From positions 106,580,501-106,644,500 of the forward strand of contig CM065814.1 in NCBI GenBank assembly GCA_033398695.1: a stretch of 64,000 nucleotides of DNA. The letters run 5' to 3'. The position numbers and the translations under genes are program-made. This document shows, piece by piece, positions 10,288 to 22,583 of the stretch. This stretch comes from Orobanche coerulescens. Lineage: Eukaryota > Streptophyta > Magnoliopsida > Lamiales > Orobanchaceae. The notes beneath the pieces were generated by a model. That model was not told the DNA's origin, did not search any database, and saw only the letters and a program-made list of their open reading frames with translations. Each line of letters opens with the position of its first letter. Within the stretch, counting starts at the first letter, position 1.

Positions 10288-13200
10288 TGTAACACCCCCA
10301 AATCCTATTGGGTTATTACAGTGCCGTGGACCCCATGCCAGGAGATCCACCAGGCGAACATGACTAAAATACATTACATTAAACAACAAGGGAAAATCAT
10401 AGTCCCTACCATGATATCTGACACAATATTCCGATAAGGAATTTTTACGACAATGATGGGCCTACATGGCCAAAATGAAAATACAACCACACCCATGAGC
10501 CTTGCTCGGGTAATACATAATGACAATGACTGACAAACTGGAGAACACTCCAACTGACTGACCAACATGAACAACTCGGACTAGTATCGCTCGAATGCCT
10601 CATCGCCATCATCATGCCCCTGTGTCTCAACTCTCTCCTCGCAAGCACCTAAAACATGAAAACATGTTCCGCCCCCATGGGGTCAGTCATCCAGATAATG
10701 AACATCAAATACATGTATAACATGATATGCATCCAAAGGCAGAATAAAATGGTACAATGATAATAATAATACGAGATGCTCACAAACCAAGGTAAGAACC
10801 GAGCATTCGTGAAATACTATGCCCACATCATATTATTAATACCTTTTCAATAGGTTAGAACATAAGTGCCCAACGGCGAATCATAATCACAGAGTACCAC
10901 AATGAATTACACGACATGAACCAAACCAGAACTGAATTAATTATGAATCACAATGCCCGAAGGCTCCAATGAAATTACCAAGTCAATCACAAAGGCCTGA
11001 AAGCCACTCAGCCGAAGCTGTCAAATATCACAATCACATGAAGCCAAAACAGCCCGAAGCTATATCGATTAGGGCCGAAGCCACGGCACGAAGCCATATC
11101 ACAATTAGGGCCGAAGCCACGGCACAAAGCCGTATCACAATTAGGGCCGAAGCCACGGCACGAAGCCGTATCACAATTAGGGCCGAAGCCACGGCACGAA
11201 GCCATATCACAATTAGGGCTGAAGCCATGGCACGAAGCCATATCACAATTAGGGCCAAAGCCACGGCACGAAGCCGTATCACAATTAGGGCCGAAGCCAT
11301 GGCACGAAGCCGTATCACAATTAGGGCCGAAGCCACGGCATGAAGCCGTATCAATTAGGCCATCCAATGGTCGTAACCTACTGAATTGTAGGTTTCGGGA
11401 AACCAACCGCGAAGGTTCAAGCCCCAAACTTACCCACAATGAGATCACCCAGTGACCGTGACCTGCTGAATTGTAGGTGCTGGGAAACCAACCGCGAAGG
11501 TTCAAGCCCCAGACTTACCCATAATGAGATCATAAACATGACCGTGACCTACTGAGTTGTAGGTGTTGGGAAACCAACTGCGAAGGTTCAAGCCCCAAGC
11601 TTACCCATAATGAAACCATCCAATGGCCGTTGACCTACTGAGTTGTAGGTGTTGGGGGAAACAACTGCGAAGGTTTAGGCCCCACCAAACATAACCCATA
11701 ATGAAACCATCCAATGTCCGTTGACCTACTGAGTTGTAGGTGTTGGGGGAAACAACCGCGAAGGTTCAAGCCCCACCAAACTTACCCCATAATGAGCACT
11801 AGCCGAGACTATCCTCCAAACATAATTAATCACAAACGGAAACGATCCCAAGATTACTGAATTCACGAGAATGATAATGTGCTGCCTTGAGTCGGCCAAC
11901 ACGACAACAATGACTCACGGATGGGTACCGTCCTCGGCGGTCCCAATTCAATACCTCGATTACCTTAGAATGGTCAATCGATAACAACGACACAATGGAT
12001 GGGAACTATCCTCGACAGCCCCAATTCAATACCTCGATTTCCTTAGAATGGCGAACCGATAAATTGATGCAGCGGATGATTCAATATCTAGATTGCCTTA
12101 AAACGGCCAATCGATAACAATGATACAACGAATGATTGAGCACCTCGATTGCCTTAGAATGGCTAATCGATGACAATGATACAATGAATGATTGAGCACC
12201 TCGATTGCCTTAGAACGGCTAATTGATGACAATGATACAATGAATGATTGAGCACCTCGATTGCCTTAGAACGGGTAATCGATGACAATGATACAATGAA
12301 TGATTGAGCACCTCGATTGCCTTAGAACGGCTAATCAATGAAAATGATACAATGAATGATTGAGCACCTCGATTGCCTTAGAACCGCTAATCGATGACAA
12401 TGATATAATGAATGATTGAGCACCTCGATTGCCTTAGAACGGCTAATCGATGACAATGAAACAATGAATGATTGAGCACCTCGATTGCCTTAGAACAGCT
12501 AATCGATGACAATGAGACAATGAATGATTGAGCACCTCGATTGCCTTAGGACGGCTAATCGGTGACAATGAGACAATGAGATTGAACTCCTCGATTGCCT
12601 TAGAACGGCCAATCGATAACAATAATATAATGAATGATTGAACTCCTCGATTGCCTTAGAACGGCCAATCGATAGCAATGATATAATGAATGCCTCGGCA
12701 CCTTTAATCGGCTACCGACGACGAAGATGAGAACGAATACGACAATGCCTTCAATCGGCCAATACAACATGAATGACAGGACGCCAACATTAATAACAAT
12801 GATTACAGAAACATCTTAGATCGACATCAATATTAACAAAAACAACCGATACATTGATACCGCGAACCGGTGATCGATAATAACATTAACAACGAATATC
12901 TCAATGCCTTACTGACCATTAATGAATGATAATAAATATTTGGCATAATTTCCGAAGAGTATCGTATCGAACGATCCCCTAATATCAATGAACTTATGAC
13001 GAGAGTAAGTCTCGGAATGATACAACACATTCATACACATATATGATAACATTAATCTCATTGACTAGTACAAGTATAAAACTTGCCTCAACCGAAGGCG
13101 ATGAAATCCTTCCACGAACAACGAACGGCGTCATCCGATAAACACAAGTACTTGAACAACCTTGAATGAAATACAATTCATTCAATAACACAATATCAAT

Positions 13201-14493
13201 CGAAATCAACGTAACGACCGAAAGAAACTCTTTGAGGCATTTAATCGAACACTAAATATTCAAAGTTCCTCAAGAGCCTAAGAATCATCAATCGGGTTGA
13301 ACGAACTGAAAATATGGATATACAATCCATAGAACACGATTAATAATGTTTACTAACATCAACCGATTCATCAAATTCGGACGAACAATGAAAATCAAGA
13401 AGAAATCTCGAAAAATCAAATTTTAGGAGATTTCAAGAAATTACCTCGATCCGACGAAGAACAATGATTTGATGTTGATATAATCGATAAGGATCCTCAA
13501 AAACGCTTAGAAATCGAGTGGAATCGACCAAAAACTCCATTTCCCGATTTTTCCCATCGCTAGCCGCACCCGGGTGAAGAAATGATGAAAAAATGAGGGC
13601 TTGGCCGGTCACAGCCTATATATGGCCGACCGGGTTACGGCCGTAACCGGCAGGGACTTACGTCCGTAACCGGCATTCATCAAAACCCGCCCAGCGCCAG
13701 CCGATCGCTTACGGCCGTAACCGACAGGGCCTTACGGCCGTAACTCGGCACTTACGGCCGTACCTGCAGTCTCACGGCCAGAATCGCATTCGTCCGAACA
13801 TCGCCAGCACCGTCGGCCAGAATCGACAGCCCTTACGGCCGTAACTCAGCACTTACGGCCGTACCCGACAGGTCCTTACATCCGTAACCGGCATTCGTCC
13901 GAACACTGCCGAGAACGTACGGCCGTAACTATAACCTTACGGCCGTAACTCGGCCTGGCCAGGCGAGTTCCAAACTGTGCGGCCGTGACTCGGTCGTGGC
14001 CACTCCGACGGCCCGGATGACGCCGAAACCCGAACCTGAATATGAATCGAAGATACAGTTACGAAGTACTCGCAATGACGAATCCAAGCGCTAATAGAAC
14101 ACACGATTCCAACCACCCGAAGGCTCAAAATTCGACAACGGAAAGTAATTACCCCAAACTTTGGGAAATTACGAATGGCCAAAAACGTCCGAAATGCACA
14201 ATACACGATCGAAACACCAAGACAAAGCTCACAACATGAATAATAACATTAAATGAACTTACGAGAAACTCGAAATGACAGTTTCGGACGAGATTCGTAG
14301 GAATCGAACTCGAGTGCTGAAAAGCCGCTTAAGAACACAGATCTCAACAAAACGATACCGAAACGAACTTGGATGACAAAAAGTGAAGAATTAATCATTC
14401 TCAGAATGACGATACGGTCATGAGCGAGTCGTCAAACGGACTTCCGCCGAAAAAAAAGAAAATTACCGAAAAATCGAAATTGCGGATATTACA
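10288..14493 (-). mobile_element. Element B, 5' LTR (right copy)
   Basis: 4206 bp, colinear with the left LTR. Repeat blocks at about 11067-11358 (36-bp unit, about 8 copies), 11365-11800 (about 87-bp unit) and 11945-12690 (56-bp unit). Palindrome array 13632-13998. TATA box 13623-13617. Donor-like GTAA at 13444. Its outer end abuts the second copy of the ATTTC duplication. Confidence 0.9.
13632..13998 (-). repeat. U3 palindrome array, TTACGGCCGTAA type (element B right LTR)
   Basis: Same array as in the left LTR, with extra decay around 13760-13830 where some words read ACGGCCAGAATCG. Several intact TTACGGCCGTAA copies remain, including those nearest the TATA box at 13617-13623. Confidence 0.88.
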
Positions 14494-14840
14494 ATTTCAG
14501 TCCAGTGCCTTCTGGACCGTCTGCCTCAAATGCACTAGCATGCGCTAATACTGAACGTTAGCATGCGCTACCAGTACTCAATTAGCGTGCGCTAAAAAGA
14601 GTATGTAACGTCCGCTACTCTTCACACATAGCCAAACAAAAGTATGATGATAATGAAATATCCTTGTCTCGATTCTCAAACAAGGTTGAATGACGAATGA
14701 TAACTGATATACGATTCAAATTACGCCGTACGGTGAATACAATGAATGAATATGAATGATGAATTATTATTAATGAGTGAAAAATTACTGAGTGGCAATT
14801 TACTGAATGATAATGAATGAATTTACAACTGGGTATTACA
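14494..14840 (-). mobile_element. Family A LTR-derived promoter, unit 1 (part 2)
   Basis: Upstream end of the LTR split by element B. It begins with the second ATTTC copy, then CCAGTGCCTTCTGGACC, four more TAGCGTGCGCTA-type words (about 14535-14620), the GAATGAATGA-rich stretch and the LTR start at 14840. Removing B makes it colinear with 19340-19703. Confidence 0.88.
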
Positions 14841-14859
14841 TACTCCCCCCCTTAAAAAG

Positions 14860-16286
14860 AGTTTCGTCCCCGAAACTAAGGGTCAAACAATTCGGGATAA
14901 ATCTCCCGCATATTATCCTCGGTTTCCCAAGTAGCCTCTTTGACTCCGTGTCTAGACCACTGGATCTTAACCAAAGGAATCGTCTTGTTCCTCAACTGTT
15001 TGATTCGTCGCTCTAAGACTCGTACAGGACACTCCTTGTACAAATGATCATCCGCGATCTCGATTTCATCGAACTGAAGTATGTGATTCGGGTCGGCAAC
15101 ATTCTTCGCAACTGAGAGACGTGAAACACATTATGAATTCGGCTCAATGCCGGAGGTAAGGCCAATCGATAAGCCAGACTGCCTACTCGATCCAAAATCT
15201 CAAATGGTCCAATGAATCTTGGACTCAGCTTTCCCTGCTTCCCGAAACGGAAGATACCTCAACTCAGGGATACCTTGACCAAAACGTGGTAACCTGTCTC
15301 GAACTCTAATGGTCGACGACGATTATCTGCATATGATTTTAGTCGACTCGGAGCGGTCAACAAACGACTCCTGATGAAAGCTACCTTCTCGCGGGCGGCT
15401 ATAAGCATATCGGGCTTGGTGCCGATTGATTCTGATAAGTCATCCCAACACAAAGGAGATCCACAACGACGAGCGTCTAAGGCCTCGTAAGGTTCCATCT
15501 TAATCGAATAATAGCAACTGTTATTGTACATGAACTCGATCAACGGTAGTTGGGCTTCCCAATCATCTTTCCAATCGAGAACACATGCTTTTAACATGTC
15601 CTCCTACGTCTGAATAGTTCGCTCTGATTGTCCGTCGGACTGAGGTTGAAAACTGTACTGAGATTAAGCTGAGTTCCCATGGTACGATGAAATGATTTCC
15701 AAAAATGTGACACGAATCGTCCGTCACGATCAGAAATGATACTCTTATGAGTACCGTGCAATCTCACGATCTCCTTAATGAATAACTGGGCAAGTCTCTC
15801 AGGACCCCATGTATCCTTAATCTCAAGGAAATGAGCTGACTTAGTTAAACGGTCCACAATTACCCAAATTGTGTTCATGCCACGATGACTCATTGGAAAA
15901 CTCGTGATGAAGTCCATTGATATATCCTCCCACTTCCACTCTGGAATAGGGAGCGGTTTCAGCATACCCGCTGGATGCTGATGTTCTATCTTGACTTGCT
16001 GACAGGTTAAACATCTCGAAACAAATTCTGCGACTTCTCGCTTCATATTACTCCACCAGTAATTTTGTTTCAAGTCTATGTATATCTTGCTAGACCCCGG
16101 ATGAATGGAATAAGGGGTAGCATGAGCTTCTCTCAAAATTAAGTTTTTCAACTTGTCATCCGCCGGTACGCATAACCGGTTCTTGAGTTCCTCAAAACTC
16201 TGTTGACACGCATCAGACCACGTGTATTTCTTATTCTTCCGCAAAAGGTTTATCATAGGTAGAGCGATTTTAGAAAATCCTTCCAC
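14860..16286 (-). pseudogene. Integrase with chromodomain, unit 2 (broken)
   Basis: Same order as unit 1. The zinc-binding region and core ([31 protein letters not shown]) are in one frame at 15591-16286. The C-terminal region is at 15259-15597, and the chromodomain ([18 protein letters not shown] onward) at about 14870-15195 in shifted frames. The N-terminal part, [16 protein letters not shown], is the very end of RT/start of RNase H and runs directly into [10 protein letters not shown], which belongs just before the integrase zinc finger. RNase H is absent in frame. Confidence 0.85.
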
Positions 16287-17767
16287 AAATCGCCGATAAT
16301 AGCCAGCTAATCCGAGAAAGCTTCGGATTTCCTTAACTTTCTTCGGAGGTTGCCAATCCCGGATAGCCTCCGTCTTCTAAGGGTCGACACGTACTCCGAC
16401 TGATGATATCATATGCCCGAGAAATGTCACCTCGGACATCCAGAGTTCACACTTGGAAAACTTTCCATAGAGTTGCTCTCGTCTCAACACGTCGAGAACC
16501 TGATGAAGGTGAACTTCGTGCTCCTCTCGGTCACGAGAATAAATCAAAATGTCGTCTATGAAAACAACCACGAACTGATCCAAATATTCGATGAACACCC
16601 GATTCATGAACTCCATGAATACCGCAGGTGCGTTAGTTAACCCAAACGGCATCACTACGAACTCGTAGTGCCCATAGCGTGTTCGAAACGTCGTCCTTGC
16701 GATATCCGACTCTCGAATTCGCAACTGATGATACCCAGATCTTAAATCGATCTTGGAAAATACTGAAGCTCCCTGAAGTTGATCTAAGAGATCATCAATA
16801 CGGGGTAGGGGATATTTATTCTTGATCTTCTCCCTGTTCAACTCTCGATAATAAATACACAAGCGAAATGAACCATCCTTCTTCTTGGCAAATAACACTG
16901 GTGCTCCCCACAGGAACGCACTTGGTCGGATATAACCTTTCTCCGTCAAATCCTCTGATTGATTCTTCAATTCCAGCATTTCGGTCGGGGCCATCCAGTA
17001 CGGTGCCTTCGATAATGGGTACGTACCAGGCTCTAACTCTATCGTGAATTCCACATCTTTGTGTGGTGGTAAACCAGGTAACTCGTCTGGAAAAACATCG
17101 GCATATTCTCTCACTACAGGAATATCTGCCAACATCACTGATGATTTCTCGGTCTTGGTCATATAGCACCAATAACCTACACACCCCTGATTGAGTAATT
17201 TCACTGCCTTCATCATATTAATGACCCTTCCGGAACAGCTGGGATTACCTCCCTGAAATACACATTCGACTCCATTGTCTGAAATGATAGTGACCATACG
17301 CTTACGGACACTAAGGATGGAATCGTGACGATCCATCCAATCAATACCCAAGATGATGTCATCTCTAGGTAAATCCACCACGATTAGATCTGCCAGCCAT
17401 ACACGGCAATTAAGATGAATCGGAAAATTCTTAATCTGACGATCTCCGGTAATCCTTCTACTGTCTGGTAGACCAATGATATAAGATTCACAACTAGAAG
17501 CACTATCGAGGTGAAGTATACTCAAGCATGACTCGGAAATGAATGAATGTGATGCACCAGTATCAAAAGGGTACACACAGGTTGAGATAGAATTTCGAGT
17601 TTACCTGAGATCATTCGGGCCTCCAGATCGTCGGTCCTCTTCATATCTTAAATTCGGGGCTTGCCATCCCCAGAACCGGATGCTCCCGTCTGATAGTTGC
17701 GGGCTCCGCCTTTGTTTGCTCCCGTCGTTTTATCCGAGTGTCCGGAGTCCCGCATATACACCTGCAA
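16287..17767 (-). pseudogene. Gag tail, protease and RT, unit 2
   Basis: The open frame 16377-17576 (399 codons) holds protease ([12 protein letters not shown] at its start, [10 protein letters not shown] flap region) and most of RT ([13 protein letters not shown], then the thumb to [10 protein letters not shown]). It ends at a stop just after the thumb. The gag tail lies before it (to 17767) in another frame. It is the better-preserved RT after unit 3. Some RT positions are off consensus ([13 protein letters not shown] where unit 3 has [13 protein letters not shown]). Confidence 0.85.
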
Positions 17768-19703
17768 CTTGGCCTAATTAGTCTCACGGAGGCACGTTAC
17801 CGTGCGCACAGTCCAATGTGTTCGGAGTCCCATATATACACATGACCATAGTGTGCCCGACTAAAAATTCCACACATACACCACCTGGCAACGCAATACA
17901 ATCCTGGAAGGTCACAAGAACAAAAGCGACCGAGATGAGGAATAATGTATAAAAATCCGACAAGGGTCAAGGATGACTTACCGAGATGAAATGATGATGC
18001 AATGAATGATAGCTTCAAATGAAATGATTGGAACCGTCGTTCCTTGTGAATTAAATGATTAGTTTGATAATTACAAGTCTCAACATGATTGATATATTAT
18101 GAGTGAATTATATGTATGAATGAACAACAACGAAAGGAATGAGTATCCTTTTAACCGAGTAAGAATCAACTTACACAAATACCAGTGAAGAAAGTCCTTC
18201 CTCGCACAAACGTCCTAAGTGGAATAATCAGTCGCTCGAACAACCTTGCATAACACAATTACCAACAACCCTCTTAATATACGAATCAAGCACGATTATA
18301 AGTACCAACTCAAAAGTTGTTACAATAGTAACCAAACTCATTGTGGCATTCTAACGGATACGTTGCAAACGTCCTTCCGTTGATTACAACTAACCCCCAA
18401 TTATATCGAAAACCAACCTCCAAAAGTAATTCAATCCAACAAAACTTCATTAATGACATCAATAATCCAATAGGAATGCACAACTCGAGATTACGACAAC
18501 ATCAAATTGGAAACCCCCAAAAATACCCAAAGTCAAACATCAAGGGTTCTTGAGTAATTCCCCAAATACTCAACAAACCCGAAAAATACACTAATAAATC
18601 CACAGGAACACATGTATCCAAGGTAGATAATACATATTCATCATGTTCCAACATAATAGCAAGCTCACTTGAAGAGATCGGAAGGAAAACACTCAAATCC
18701 CGAAATTCTAGATTCAAGAACTATCTACCTTGATTTGGTGTGTTGGAGAGGATGAAATGATGATTGATCCGAAGTAGAAGCTTGAAGATTATGATAGGTG
18801 ATTGCAGCTCAAAAAGATCTTCACGATTCGTCCAAAATCGCCCAAAAATGCCCAAGGAAGGAAGTGAGAAGTGAAAATGACGAAACTGGACTGAACTGTC
18901 ATATATATACTAAATCCAACTTAGCACGCGCTAGATCTTGTGCTTAGCGTGCGCTAGCGGGTTCACCGGGTAGTCCAGTACCCACTGCCTGCAAAGTTAG
19001 CGTGCGCTACGTACCTTGGTAGCGTGCGCTAATGCCTCTTATTTGCATACGTTAACCTTGTATTAGCCTGCGCTACCTGATAGTTGGTGCCAGAATAATG
19101 GAGTCCAGAACCTACTGTCCTCTGCCCTGCTCGCGTTAGCATGCGCTACACCTATAACTTAGCGTGCGCTACTAATACCATTAGCGTACGTTAAGATCCA
19201 CCCATAGCGTGCGCTATGAATTATTCCATTTCAGCCCAGTACCTACTAGACTGTCTGATCGAGCCTTAGCGCGCGCTACACTGATTGCTTAGTGTGCGCT
19301 ATCCAAACTACTAGCGTGCGCTATTTCCCATTCATAGCGTGCGCTACTTAAACTCAATTTCAGTCCAGTGCCTTCTGGACCGTCTGCCTCAAATGCACTA
19401 GCGTGCGCTAATACTAAATGTTAGCATGCGCTACTAGTACTCAATTAGCGTGCGCTAAAAAGAGTATGTAACGTACGCTACTCTTCACACATAGCCAAAC
19501 AAAAGTATGATGATAATGAAATATCCTCATCTCGGTTCTCAAACAAGGTTGAATGACGAATGATAACTGATATACGATTCAAATTGCGCTAGACGGTGAA
19601 TACAATGAATGAATATGAATGATGAATGATTATTAATGAGTGAAAAATTACTGAGTGGCAATTTACTGAATGATAATGAATGAATTTACATCTGGGTATT
19701 ACA
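17768..19703 (-). mobile_element. Unit 2 junction region and LTR-derived promoter
   Basis: About 17768-18165 repeats the gag/LTR junction of unit 1, again without a primer site. From about 18170 to 19703 it is the LTR-derived leader and promoter: donor-like AAG/GTAGAT at 18729/18728, TATA 18909-18901, palindrome array 18922-19481, LTR start 19703. The sequence ACTCAATTTCAGTCCAGTG near 19354-19372 is the uninterrupted target of element B. Confidence 0.8.
18922..19481 (-). repeat. U3 palindrome array, TAGCGTGCGCTA type (unit 2)
   Basis: About 18 copies of the 12-bp word over 560 bp. The TATA-proximal copy is TAGCACGCGCTA, and the interior copy after GAGCCT is the perfect palindrome TAGCGCGCGCTA. 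Four CCAGTACCTACTGG-type words are interleaved. Confidence 0.85.
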
Positions 19704-19724
19704 TACTCCCCCTCTTAAAAAGAG

Positions 19725-20901
19725 TTTCGTCCCCAAAACTAAGGGTCAAACAATTCGGGATAACTCTCCCGCATATTATCCTCGGTTTCCCAATTAGCCT
19801 CTTTGACTCCGTGTCTAGACCACTGGATCTTAACCAAAGGAATCGTCTTGTTCCTCAACTGTTTGATTCGTCGCTATAAGACTCGTACGGGACACTCGTA
19901 CGAATGATCATCCGCGATCTCGATTTCATCGAACTGAAGTATGTGATTCGGGTCGGCAACATACTTCGCAACTGAGAGACGTGAAACAAATTATGAATTC
20001 GGCTCAACGCCGTAGGTAAGGCCAATCAATAAGCCAGACTGCCTCTCGATCCAAAATCTCAAACAGTCCAATGAATCTTGGACTCAGCTTTCCCTGCTTC
20101 CCGAAACGGAAGATACCTCAACTCAGGGATACCTTGACCAAAACGTGGTCACCTGTCTCGAACTCTAATGGTCGACGACGATTATCTGCATATGATTTTG
20201 GTCGACTCAGAGCGGTCAACAAACGACTCCTGATCAAATCTACCTTCTCGCGGGCGGCTATAAGCATATCGGGCTCGGTGCCGATTGATTCTGATAAGTC
20301 ATCCCAACACAAAGGAGATCAACAAGGACGAGCATATAAGGCCTCGTAAGGTGACATCTTAATCGAAGAATAGCAACTGTTATTGTACGTGAACTCGATC
20401 AACGGTAGTTGGGCTTCCCAATCATCTTTCCAATCGAGAACACATGCTCTTAACATGTCCTCCTACGTCTGAATAGTTCGCTCTGATTGTCCGTCGGACT
20501 GAGGTTGAAAACTGTACTGAGATTAAGCTGAGTTCCCATGGCACGATGAAATGATTTCCAAAAATGTGACATGAATCGTCCGTCACATTTAGAAATGATA
20601 CTCTTATGAGTACCGTGCAATTTCACGATCTCCTTAATGAATAACTGGGCAAGTCTCTCAGGGCCTCATGTATCCTTAATCTCAAGGAAATGAGCTGACG
20701 TAGTTAAACGGTCCACAATTACCCAAATTATGTTCATGCCACGATGACTCATTGGAAAACTCGTGATGAAGTCCATTGAAATATCCTCCCACTTCCACTC
20801 TGGAATAGGGAGCGGTTTCAGCATACCCGCTGGACGCTGATGTTCTATCTTGACTTGCTGACAGGTTAAACATCTCGAAACAAATTCTGCGACTTCTCGC
20901 T
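19725..20901 (-). pseudogene. Integrase with chromodomain, unit 3 (broken)
   Basis: Chromodomain and C-terminal parts at about 19731-20460. Core with [15 protein letters not shown] at 20666-20905. Compared with unit 2, roughly 45 bp is missing near 20900, deleting the part of the zinc-binding region around the YWWSN residues and breaking the frame. The IISDRD region is also damaged (CGTCACATTTAGAAATG at about 20580). Confidence 0.82.
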
Positions 20902-22583
20902 TCATCTATACCCCGGATGAATGGAATAAGGGGTAGCATGAGCTTCTCTCAAAATCGAGTTTTTCAACTCGTCATCCGCGGGTACGCATAACCAGTTCTT
21001 GAGTTCCTCAAAACTCTGTTGACATGCATCAGACCACGTGTATTTCTTATCCTTCCGCAAAAGCTTTGTCATAGGTTGAGCGATTTTAGAAAATCCTTCC
21101 ACAAATCGCCGATAATAGCTAGCTAATCCAAGAAATCTTCGGATTTCCTTAACCTTCTTCGGAGGTTGCCAATCCCGGATAGCCTCCGTCTTCTGAGGGT
21201 CGACACATACTCCGACTGATGATATCATATGCCCGAGAAACGTCACCTCGGACATCCAGAGTTCACACTTGGAAAACTTTCCATAGAGTTGCTCTCGTCT
21301 CAACACGTTGAGAACCTGATGAAGGTGAACTTTGTGCTCCTCTGGGTCACGAGAATAAATCAAAATATCGTCTATGAAAACAACCACGAACTGATCCAAA
21401 TAGTCGATGAAAACCCGATTCATTAACTCCATGAATACCGCAGGTGCGTTAGTTAACCCAAGCGGCATCATTACGAACTCGTAGTGCCCATAGCATGTTC
21501 GAAACGCCGTCCTTGCGATATCCGACTCTCGAATTCGCAACTGATGATACCCAGATCTTAAATCGATCTTGGAAAATACTGAAGCTCCCTGAAGTTGATC
21601 TAAGAGATCATCAATACGGGGTAGGGGATATTTATTCTTGATCGTCACCCTGTTCAACTCTCTATAATCAATACACAAGCGAAATGAACCATCCTTCTTC
21701 TTGACAAATAATACTGGTGCTCCCCACAGGAATGCACTCGGTCGGATATAACCTTTCTCGGTCAAATCCTCCAATTGATTCTTCAATTCCTGCATTTCGG
21801 TCGGGGCCATCCAGTACGGTGCCTTCGATAATGGGTACGTACCAGGCTCTAACTCTATCGTGAATTCCACATCTCTGTGTGGAGGTAAACCAGGTAACTC
21901 GTCTGGAAAAACATCGGCATATTCTCTCACTACAGGAATATCCGCCAACATCACTGATGATTTCTCGGTCTTGGTCATATAGCACCAATAACCAACACAC
22001 CCCTGATTGAGTAATTTCACTGCCTTCATCATATTAATGACCCTTCCGGAACAGCTGGGATTACCTCCCTGAAATACACATTCGACTCCATCGTCTGAAA
22101 TGATAGTGACCATACGCTTACGGACACTAAGGATGGAATCGTGACGATCCATCCAATCAATACCCAAGATGATGTAATCTCTAGGTAAATCCACCATGAT
22201 TAGATCTGCCAGCCATACACGGCAATTAAGCTGAATCGGACAATTCTTAATCTCACGATCTCCGATAATCCTTCTACTGTCTGGTAGACCAATGATATAA
22301 GGTTCATAACTAGAAGCACTATCCAGGTGAAGTCTACTCAAGCATGACTCGGAAATGAATGAATGTGATGCACCAGCATCAAAAGGGTACACACAGGTTG
22401 AGATAGAATTTCCAGTGTACCTGAGATCATTCGGGCCTCCAGATCGTCGGTCCTCTTCATCTAGTAAATTCGGGGCTTGCCATCCCCAGAACTGGATGAT
22501 CCCGTCTGATAGCTGCGGGCTCCGCCTTTGTTTGCTCCCGTCATTTTATCCGAGTGTCCGGAGTCCCGCATATACACCTGCAA
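20902..22583 (-). pseudogene. Protease-RT open frame fused to integrase start, unit 3 (RNase H deleted)
   Basis: A single 496-codon frame (20902-22392) reads protease, RT with [13 protein letters not shown], the complete RT thumb ([19 protein letters not shown]), [16 protein letters not shown], and then at once [20 protein letters not shown]. The whole RNase H domain and the following linker, normally well over 200 residues, are missing without breaking the frame. The protease motif is DAGAS instead of DTGAS, which should abolish activity. The gag tail (to 22583) precedes it in another frame. This is the longest pol frame in the window. Confidence 0.88.

Larger units (their letters stand above)
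4721..14493 (-). mobile_element. Complete non-autonomous LTR retrotransposon B with giant LTRs
   Basis: Two copies of a 4.1-4.2 kb LTR (4721-8855 and 10288-14493; ends TGTAA/TTACA) flank only 1432 bp. Minus-strand orientation is fixed by the primer site at 10271-10282 next to the right LTR and the polypurine tract at 8856 next to the left one. It is bounded by a perfect 5-bp duplication, ATTTC (4716-4720 and 14494-14498). The uninterrupted site exists in the sister LTRs at about 19360 and 24175. No gag or pol is encoded, so movement must have depended on proteins from elsewhere (a LARD-type element). B inserted into the family A array. Confidence 0.93.
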
